Origin: Echinococcus granulosus | Taxonomy: Eukaryota > Platyhelminthes > Cestoda > Cyclophyllidea > Taeniidae | NCBI RefSeq assembly: GCF_000524195.1 | Contig: NW_020170381.1 | Coordinates: 2,363,805 to 2,390,871, forward strand | Direction of reading: 5' to 3' | DNA: 27,067 nt | Shown: one piece after another, positions 19,800-27,067 of the stretch | How the letters are laid out: each line of letters opens with the position of its first letter | Numbering within the stretch: position 1 is the first letter of the stretch | Program-made: the position numbers and the translations under genes | The notes under the pieces: model-generated | Seen by the model: the letters and a program-made list of their open reading frames with translations, nothing else | What the model was told of the DNA's origin: nothing | The model's database searches: none

Positions 19800-21900
19800 T
19801 TAATTAGAACATATTCGAAAGTAATGCAATTATTTGTGCTTCCAGCTTGAATGAGCCCTTCTGTCATCAGGCCCTAGAAGGAACGCCATGAAAACAGTCT
19901 AGTACGAATTTCCTTTAGCGAAAGTTAACTTTACTATCTGTTTCAGACTCTGCTCGATCGTCTAAAGAGGCAAAAAAACCTAGGTAAATCACCTTCAAAC
20001 AGTCACGTCTACCAAAGAAGGCTTTCAGGTTCAGTTTATGGACATTAATATGTGAAAATCTGCATTAAGTAATCCGATCTATGCTATATGGTAGTTAATA
20101 TCATCTGCCTGACCTGGGTATTAGCTTAAGAGGTTTTGCTGAGCCTTTATGAGCGCCTCGGCATTGTTTGAGTAGTATAGTGACAGCACAGGAACATAGT
20201 GAGGCAAGATATCTCACTGATTTGAACGATCCTTGCATATGAAGCCGTCCTCGGCTCTGAATATCAATCCCTCGGGAGTATCTGCTAGCCTACCCTACAC
20301 ATAGCTTCTGTGATTTAAGGGATCTAAAAACGCCTCAAACAGAACTGACATTCTGGCGATTAGTCAAAACAGCTTTAATGAAAGTTATCTTTATTAAAAC
20401 AGCACGTCGTAAATTCATACCTTCATTACCTTTACACAGTCACATTACAAATCAGGAATGGTCAGTATAATTGATCCTCCCGATTTCCCATTTCTCTTTG
20501 AGAATTTGTTTAATTGAAAGAGAATAACTTATTATTTATGAACTGAGTCCATCTTCAGCCAGATTTACGGTTACAACGTCCAATATGAGCCTTTTCCTGT
20601 GGGACAGGTCTTTGGACTGAATCCTCGGTAAGGCTGGCAGATGTGACAGAAGCAGTGAATTGTAGCTTTAATTGAATGCCTTAAGTGGAATCCCTCTTGT
20701 GGAGCGTGTGGCGCATACTGCTCCACCCATGCCAATATTTCTGTGCTTCACTTGACCAAATACACAAACGGCTTAAGACTGCTTGATACTTCGCATTGTT
20801 TACAGGATGATTTTAAATGGAACTTGTGTTACCGCATCCTCGCAGCTGTTGGAAGCTTTATCGATAGACCGCTTCACATTACTGAAGGCAAATCAGTCAG
20901 AGGGAATTCGTTATGCACCATAAACGAGAGTGCTCAACAAAATCTTATCCTCAAAGAAGGACGAAGTTAATATGTAGAGTGGTGCTGACTGTAGAAAGGA
21001 GAAAAATTAAACAAAGAAAAAGTCCTGGAGAGTGGGTTTTTTTCACCTTTACTATTTGTTCCACAAAATTTGCTTCAGAGTATGCACATTGATACACTTT
21101 TGAATATGGAATTCCAGCGGAATTTAATAGCAAAGAGAGTGTATTGCTTCAAGAGGAGCAAATAAACAAAGCAGCGTCAATGCCTAGAAGGTGATTTCCT
21201 ACCCAGAACCGGTTGCGAGGTATCCTATGCCTGTATTTTCAAAATTTTGCTCTATCCAAAAAGACCTTTTTAAGAATTCACCAAATGGCTGCCCATACTA
21301 GACCATTTCAACACCCCGGGTCCTCACGTATCCTTTACCAAGGTGCGAATATCACATATACACAACTGATTTCGATCGCTAGGAATAAAACTTCATGCAG
21401 TTGATTTCTCAAATGGCATTTTTGCAAGTAGCTCCTTATTTTCAATCGTTTTCAAACAGCAGAACCTAAATAAAGAGATTCGCGATTGGACCGTTGACAT
21501 AACCTAATGGTGACCTTACACCGTGAGTGTTGTCTGTGTGTACAAATTTCATCATATGGGTCCAGAGGCTAGCCGAGGGTTCAAGAATAATGCAAAAAAA
21601 CTCAGTATTTCTTTAAAGCGTTGAATAAGAACAAAGTTGCTGCACATCAGTGACAATGTACAAAGGTGAAGGAGAAGGGTTAGAAGACGGAGGCTTGAAA
21701 GACGTGGTTAGAATACCGCATCACCGAAGTGTAGGCTCAACATGATATACCAATACCAGAATGCTGTAAAATAATCAGAACATTGAGCCAATTTTAAGCT
21801 TTTGGTAGACCTGCTTTCCTGTGAATAAGGAACTCTGTGCTTCAGGCTACTGAGAGTTTTCTGCATTCACAAGTGGTTGATCGACTTGCCAGCAGTATGG
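19800..21900. other. long stretch without supported genes
   Basis: Frame 20743-20970 (+) and the smaller frames 20951-21133 (-) and 21213-21404 (+) have no clear splice or promoter support. TATCGATAG occurs near 20859. No repeat or RNA gene recognised. Confidence 0.45.
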
Positions 21901-21910
21901 TTTGAAGGGG

Positions 21911-22010
21911 TATAAATTGCGAATGCAAGACAGTCACTAAGCCGCCCAGATGGAGGATACACACACACATACGAAGCGGGTGAGAGTGTGCGTGTGCATG
22001 AGAGTAAGAA
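21911..22010 (+). promoter_or_regulatory. weak TATA-like site followed by CA/TG tract
   Basis: GGGTATAAATTG has TATAAA at 21911-21916. Some 45 bases later comes a CA run (ACACACACACATACG) and a TG run (GTGTGCGTGTGCATG). No convincing exon follows. Confidence 0.18.
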
Positions 22011-22950
22011 GGCGTTTTACAAAATAACGGCTTTATAAGAGGCTACGCCCAAAGCGAATGACTATTATGCTAAAGTAAAGTACCTACTTCCAATCATATT
22101 CATCTTAAAGGAACAAAACTTACAAATTATGTTTAACACATTTGTCTTCACCCGCCTCTGCCAACCTAGACGAGTTTGGCAAGTTGCTGCATTTCCGTTC
22201 CGATAAATACCATTAATTTGCCCCACCGAGGCAGATTAAAGCGTCAGTTCATAATTTTTACCAGGGATAGAAGTCACTGAGAGAAACTAGAAAGAAGTTC
22301 TCTATTATGCAGGATCTTGACAAATTGGGATGGGTACTTGCCCAGCTATTTTGACTTTATTTTGACCATGACCTTATGCGCAACGCGGGCCGCAAGGTAT
22401 CGCGGAAGATCAGACGAGGGAGGAGGTGGCAAGTGGAGATGGAGTTGTGGTACAAAGCCAAAACCGATCCAGTTGGTGTGTTGCTGTGCGCAAGCTTACT
22501 GTTCGGGGTTTGACTTTACTGCAGTTAGGCAGTGATGGTTGCATGATCTGAAGCTTGCGAGAGTGGTAAAATAGCTTCATTGCAACTCAGCGATGTCAAA
22601 ATAACAGCAATAAAGTAGCAGCAATGGTAGATGAGAATTTGTCCGAAATATTTAATGTCATTTTTGGTTCCACTACAGCTGGTGAGTTGAGAAATTTATG
22701 CAGTTTGGGATTTATTATTGGAGTTTGGGTTTCTAAATGTTGGTGCCGCGTGTACACGGGCTTTGTTGAAATGCTGTAAGGTAGTGTATCAATATCGCAT
22801 GCGCATAAAGCTTTCCTCTCTTATGTACAACGGGCCTCGTTACACAAGTCTGCCGTTGTACATATGCAAGGATGATTGAGCACGTCTTTTGCGGTCATAC
22901 AATGCGAAATTCTGAAGCTTTCAGGCTCCAAGTGATAATGGAAACACTAA
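22011..22950. other. no supported gene; GC-richer patch at 22370-22540
   Basis: The patch at 22370-22540 is open on both strands. Plus frame 22317-22535 contains TMTLCATRAARYRGRSDEGG. A minus frame reading LALYHNSISTCHLLPRL has no usable acceptor. I could not choose between them. Confidence 0.3.
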
Positions 22951-22970
22951 GTAAATGCTTCCCACTTTAG

Positions 22971-23158
22971 CGGTACCTGGAGGATTTCGCCTTTTATTTA
23001 TTCATTTTCTTGTTGTGAGTTTTATACTCTTCGGTGCACCCATAAGGAATTTGAAAGATAACTGTAATGAAGACAATTTTGTGTATTCAGTGGATTATTA
23101 CAACAACATTGCTTATTTCAAGTCAAAACTTTGCTCAGATTATCATTCAAGGATTTAA
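22971..23158 (+). CDS. candidate pair of exons with a 32-bp intron
   Basis: The acceptor CTTCCCACTTTAG (ending 22970) opens exon 22971-23014, reading RYLEDFAFYLFIFL, to a consensus donor (TTGTT|GTGAGT). The acceptor ACCCATAAG at 23046 gives exon 23047-23158, with NLKDNCNEDNFVYSVDYY and a stop. The split codon (TT + G) keeps the frame. Without splicing, the frame from 22955 is also open and would start with a hydrophobic leader, so an unspliced small secreted protein is the alternative. No family recognised. Confidence 0.25.
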
Positions 23159-23411
23159 CTATTGCTTTACCCGTTTGTATTGACTAACACCTAGTGACTT
23201 ATCATACAAGCATTTCAAACGGAAATCATAACTTCGTCCTTATTCCAAACTTTGCATTCAAATATTAAACAGTTGGAAAATTCTTTTGTAGCATTTTTGC
23301 ACCTTTACTGACGGCAACCTACATGCAATTTCTAAAGTCTACTGGACATGTTAAATAATTTATAACCTAAAAACAGTACCAATAAAAGATTTTACCAAAT
23401 ATCTACCAGCG

Positions 23412-23420
23412 TATAAATAG
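23412..23420 (+). promoter_or_regulatory. TATA box candidate
   Basis: TATAAATAG, a canonical TATA form, lies about 75 bp before the ATG at 23493 and about 630 bp before the candidate exons at 24048-24861, on the same strand. Confidence 0.3.
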
Positions 23421-23492
23421 GATCTGAAACATAGGTGCAATGATTAGCTTATTTTTAAGGAGTTTTTTAAAATTAAAAAGTAGATATTTTTG

Positions 23493-23681
23493 ATGGCAAA
23501 CTGTTGGAAAAATTGCAAAAATCATTGGAATTTAAACAGGGTTTTATTTATTGAGAATGCTTTGAATGTGAAAAATAAATCCAGTACTCACATTGAAATT
23601 TCTTTTAATCACTCAAATGCAGCGATTTTAGAGTTGGCTAACCAATACATACAGTGTGGGTTTGTGCGGCAAAATGAATAA
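23493..23681 (+). CDS. weak candidate coding frame after TATA box
   Basis: ATG at 23493 opens 62 codons with many purine-first codons, including FIENALNVKNKSS and FNHSNAAILELANQYIQ. An AT-rich, Asn-rich product of this kind can arise by chance. It could be a 5' exon of the gene at 24048, but I found no clean donor in frame. Confidence 0.2.
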   Translation: MANCWKNCKNHWNLNRVLFIENALNVKNKSSTHIEISFNHSNAAILELANQYIQCGFVRQNE

Positions 23682-24047
23682 GCGTGCATAGCAATGGCGG
23701 GAGTTTGAACTAGGTGTCAAACATTCTTCTCTGGACTTTTGATCTACCTGAAAATGCATTATGTACCCCTATTAGTGTCTTTCTGTCCCAAGCCTTGATT
23801 AGCACTATCTATACTTGTTGTTCAAGCAATATGAGCTCCTTCCTAGTTTTTCAAATTTAGTTCAAAATAGGTGAAATGTGCTTTTCCCTTTCACTTTGAT
23901 TTGGCGTTAGGATTACATCCTAGCTTTTACTCATATGGGACTAGTTCTTCAATACTTGCGTGATTAAAGTCTATTTAATTCGATATTTCGTTAATTCTGA
24001 GAGATTGGTTAGTTATTTGTTTTCTTTAATTTTTTTGCTTAAACCAG

Positions 24048-24861
24048 GGCGATGAGATTTTTAAGCTTGATAAGCAATGCGCTCCGGCTAAAAACGAGGA
24101 ATTTGTTGCTGACAAGACATGGTTATGCTCTGCTATGTATGAATGTTCTACTTATCGTAAGTCGTTTTTTAAGCTTTATCGTCAGATTTATACACTGTTT
24201 GACTTATTTATCTGGATATGCAGACGAGTTTCGCGACATCCTTACAACTCGCTTTCTATAAATGATGAGTTTTCGAGAATCCGTTACCTCGTTGTCGGTC
24301 CCGCATTTGCTGCTCTCCTCGAAAAGTGCCATTCAATACGTTTCTTTTTCTCATGGGTAGGGATAAAGATCATGAATTACTTTTCACCCATCTTGCCCAC
24401 ACAGCAAGGCCGCGTAATTTTTGTACTTGCGCTATTTTCGCTTGGAGATGCAAGCTTTCGCTGGAGTAGTCCCAAGCGCAGATACGTTTTTTCTGCATTC
24501 AATGCTGCTTGCATGCTTCCAGATAATATGAAAGCATCCTTGATGAGGGATTTCAATTGCAGCTCTATTGGTTATGCAGGTGGGGAAATGTTTAATCTTC
24601 TCAACAATCTCACTGACCACTGTATCCAAATCGTATGTATTCAATGCTGTCATTAAATACGTCTTAGGAAGGCAATATTTCCTCTGGGCCACCTTATTGT
24701 GCCGAAAATGTGGTCGAATCTTTTTCGTCCGGGATGTACACGGAAGACTTATTTATTCTAGTTGGAGGCGTTTTGCAGGTACTTCACTTTTACTGTAACC
24801 ACCAACATCATAGATGTCAGTTGTCTATATGACAGCTGGAGAACTTTACCGACTCCGATAG
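24048..24861 (+). CDS. candidate three-exon 3' gene end with two 35-bp introns
   Basis: Exons 24048-24632, 24668-24778 and 24814-24861. A very good acceptor (TTTCTTTAATTTTTTTGCTTAAACCAG, ending 24047) opens a 195-codon frame, longer than chance would readily give. It ends at CAAATC|GTATGT. A 35-bp intron (to CGTCTTAG) leads in phase 0 to 37 codons reading SSGPPYCAENVVESF and TEDLFILVGGVLQ, with 15 of 37 codons starting in G. After donor TTGCAG|GTACTT, another 35-bp intron (to CATCATAG) leads in phase 0 to 15 codons and TAG. The long exon begins GDEIFKLDKQCAPAKNEEF and has hydrophobic stretches (IYTLFDLFIWIC, VIFVLALFSLG). An internal GTAAGT (near 24159) and a possible 48-bp in-frame intron (24358-24405) leave its middle uncertain. 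A competing minus frame exists at 24432-24692. No family recognised; no AATAAA close downstream. Confidence 0.4.
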
Positions 24862-25316
24862 GTTATATTTAAATGACCTGGTGTGGCGCAAACATGGATA
24901 TTTCGTGAGGCGAATATCCTTTTTTCTTCCCCTGGTCCTGTTACTCTACACTTCATTTCATTTATAAACATATTGTAAAAAATTCTTGGTTTTTGCACAG
25001 TCTGCTTAGTGTAATTAAAATGTTCGATTTTAACACCCGCATGGTCCATAAGTGAGAATACTTGTCCTTTGTGTTTTAACAGAACGATGTTACTTCCAGG
25101 TTTACTTGCTCTTAGTGAATTTGTTGATCTGCGCGCCTATTTAGTCAAGGCCTAATATAATACCTTAGGGCCTGTTCTTTTAAAGTTACATTTAGGCCTA
25201 ACCGAATTGGTTTCCAAAGGAAGACTAGTCTAAACCTTTGCTTCAATATTAGAACAAAGGCAATAATGCCTATATGTAACTTGACTATGGAGTTTTGTCA
25301 GGAATCACCCCGATAG
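24862..25316. other. non-coding stretch
   Basis: AT-rich, with no supported exon; the minus frame 24846-25049 is weak. Confidence 0.45.
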
Positions 25317-26075
25317 CTAAACGTATTTCCTCCGCACTCCTTGATTCTTATTTGGCTGGTATCGAACAATCGAATTGCCCATAGATCAGAGCGCGATATG
25401 CATTTCATTCACTGTAGCGGAACAGAGTCTCAAACGAGGTCTAGAAATCGCGGACGCGTTCAAGTTTTATGTGGCCGAGGGGATGTTCGAGATTTGCTTT
25501 CACGTTCAGCTCCATCAATAAAGTTGTCTACGTATAGAGTCACAAAATCTCACCCCCATCTAGATTCTTGGGAAGCAATTTCGGGCTAGGGCTCAATGTG
25601 TGTTAAATCCGCCTTTTGTCCGCAAGCAATTCACGAACTGGAACGAAATCTATTCTTGATGACAGTAGAATGGAGTGTTGACGTAATTTGGCTTCCTCAT
25701 TTTCTAACCGAGGTAACCGGGTTTATGTGCCACTTATTAGGCACTATTCGACAGCAAAACCTTTCCTATAGGGGCACAAAGCTGATGGACCAACTCATGT
25801 TTCACAAATGGCGATTTTTGCTTAACATTAAATTCTATTATACAGGATGCAGTGACCAGTTTACCACTCTTCGAACTTCTGACATTTTCAGATATTTAAT
25901 ACCACTGTTTTAGTCTGGACGCACTTCTGTCGGAATTTGTGTTGCAGTTTTCAGGACCGCAAAGGCAGTCGCCCACGACTTTGCATTAGCCTCCGCGTGT
26001 TCGAATGAAAGGTCAAACTGGTGGAACCGGCCAAAATCGAACTCAACTTGGCGCACCACCCCTCGGGCTGCCTGA
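25317..26075 (+). pseudogene. one frame open across about 750 bp except two TAGs
   Basis: The same plus frame is open at 25317-25586, 25590-25910 and 25914-26072, broken only by TAG at 25587 and 25911 before TGA at 26073. Segment 2 contains KSAFCPQAIHELERNLFLMT; segment 3 contains AKAVAHDFALASACSNER. The second TAG ends a fair acceptor (ATTTAATACCACTGTTTTAG), and GAG|GTAACC (near 25713) is a good donor in the matching phase, so splicing could remove it. It could be a decayed gene, real exons or chance. Segment 3 overlaps a rival minus-strand exon. No family recognised. Confidence 0.25.
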
Positions 26076-26086
26076 GTTCTTTCAGT
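25910..26086 (-). CDS. candidate terminal exon, rival to the plus frame
   Basis: The minus-strand acceptor TTTTACTCATCTCAG gives an exon from 26086 with 58 codons and TAA at 25912-25910. The product reads TERTQAARGVVRQVEFDFGR and later FEHAEANAKSWATAFAVLK, an alpha-helix-like composition. Local GC is higher than the flanks and G-starting codons are frequent. A further AG slightly upstream (CATTCATCTTCAG) is an alternative acceptor. Weak donor GAA|GTGCGT lies before the stop. There is no AATAAA nearby. The opposite strand is also open, so strand is uncertain. No family recognised. Confidence 0.33.
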   Translation of the reverse strand, partial: TERTQAARGVVRQVEFDFGRFHQFDLSFEHAEANAKSWATAFAVLKTATQIPTEVRPD

Positions 26087-26207
26087 CTGAGATGAGTAAA
26101 ATATTTCCACCACTGAAGATGAATGAATGATGATCTTGAAGCTCACATAGTGGGTCTATATTCATCTTTTTACTTGATATTATCAAAATTACTTCTCTTA
26201 TACCAAG

Positions 26208-26329
26208 GGGCTGCAAAGAACACTTATGAAATAAAGCAATTAAACGGATGGAACGACAAGAAAATGGCAGTTCGTAAAGCGGCCAAAGTTGTCACCGCGA
26301 AAGTAGTTGTAACCTCAACGAATATATGA
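26208..26329 (+). CDS. candidate terminal exon with poly(A) signal
   Basis: The acceptor TTACTTCTCTTATACCAAG (ending 26207) is followed by a frame reading AAKNTYEIKQLNGWNDKKM, then Lys/Val-rich VRKAAKVVTAKVVVTS, with TGA at 26327-26329. AATAAA lies 34 bases further on. The intron would be phase 1. It conflicts with a minus gene at 25910-26086 only if that gene's upstream intron spans this exon. No family recognised. Confidence 0.3.
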
Positions 26330-26362
26330 ATGCAAATTTTATGTTATTTGAGGTGAGGTTTT

Positions 26363-26368
26363 AATAAA
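26363..26368 (+). terminator. AATAAA poly(A) signal
   Basis: GTTTTAATAAAGG, a short distance after the TGA of the 26208-26329 exon. Confidence 0.33.
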
Positions 26369-27067
26369 GGTGCACGATGTAGATGTTTCATTTCAATTTG
26401 CCCCGCACAACGTGAACTATATCAGTGCTTTGCAAGAATCGCCAATATTTTCGTGTTGGTCGGATTTTCTATAGATAGCTTGTCAGGAGGATGTTATTTA
26501 TGGAATTCTCAGTGGGTACTTTGTGTTTAGCGTTCCATGAATCTGAGAATAAGAATCGTACTGACGTATCGATGAAGGACGTATGCTTGCTGATAGTGGA
26601 ATGTTCCCTATTGAATTATGCCGGCACTTCCGCTTGAAAGCGCAGTCTCTCCGGATATGCTTACGGCCTCTTGACTCTTCTGAACGTCAGTAATATAATC
26701 TCTCATACTGGCATATTTTGTTACGACCTCAGGGAAGCCTCGAGATGTTACATTAGTAACAGTAGAAAGACATCCCAATCCAAAAGGTTGAATGTCCTAA
26801 CCCCTTTAAGTCATCGCCTAGCTGTGACTTCCTTGAAAACCCGAAATGCAACACCGTCATTGGGTGTCTCACGTTTCCGATAATATGTCAGGAAACCCTG
26901 GCTTGCCATATTGTAGAGCAAATAATGGCATAAGTCTCACAGGTCGCTCGGACTAAAATTACCTTAAAGCAAACTCAGTTAAACATTATTCTATTCTATT
27001 CCTAGAGAGTAAGTTGAAGAAAATGCGTCACGGTTATAATGCAATACGTAGGCTGCTTTTCTAACTT
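26369..27067. other. no supported gene
   Basis: Frame 26671-26883 (+) has no splice or promoter support. The rest is AT-rich sequence without a recognisable feature to the window end. Confidence 0.45.

Noticed and set aside
24135..24861. Tetraspanin-like membrane protein reading
   Set aside because: Hydrophobic stretches and a few cysteines are present, but there is no CCG motif and the four-segment layout does not hold.
1..27067. Bacterial, phage or CRISPR content
   Set aside because: No ribosome-binding-site-spaced gene runs, no regular direct-repeat array, and low coding density; the frames fit spliced eukaryotic DNA instead.

Overview
The window looks like nuclear DNA of an animal with spliced genes. 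It is AT-rich (about 40% GC by eye), has no bacterial-style operons, and its open frames are short and end at GT/AG splice-like sites. Some candidate introns are only 32-35 bp. Together with CA/TG-rich, CpG-containing islands this suggests a flatworm (tapeworm or fluke), but that is a guess from style and not from any recognised gene. I recognise no protein family. Every coding call below is a candidate exon, judged on open frame, splice signals, TATA or poly(A) context and codon pattern, and several compete with a candidate on the opposite strand.

Layout. 1-5.3 kb: isolated candidate exons on both strands, the best being a minus-strand exon at 2396-2684. A long near-perfect foldback lies at 937-986, just inside the donor of a candidate exon. 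5.5-7.4 kb: a hairpin, then two CpG/CA-rich islands (6.4-6.77 and 7.13-7.42 kb) with E-boxes, a full CRE and ATCGAT sites, plus a tiny minus-strand terminal exon overlapping AATAAA. 7.4-12.9 kb: mostly featureless AT-rich DNA with one more island near 9.8 kb. 12.9-14.7 kb: an island with CCAAT and TATA, then a compact unit made of a TATA box, an NRF1-type palindrome, a terminal exon and a poly(A) signal. 15.2-16.2 kb: minus-strand candidate exons beside a CCAAT-rich, G-rich block. 16.7-22.5 kb: further islands separated by non-coding DNA. 22.9-26.4 kb: the most gene-like part, mainly plus strand. It contains a candidate three-exon 3' end with two 35-bp introns and a downstream frame held open across about 750 bp except for two TAG triplets.

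The islands near 7.2, 13.05 and 19.65 kb share short motifs in the same order. They are either diverged copies of one element or promoters built alike. I found no convincing tRNA, rRNA, CRISPR array, intact transposon or viral gene, and no evidence that the candidate genes work together.
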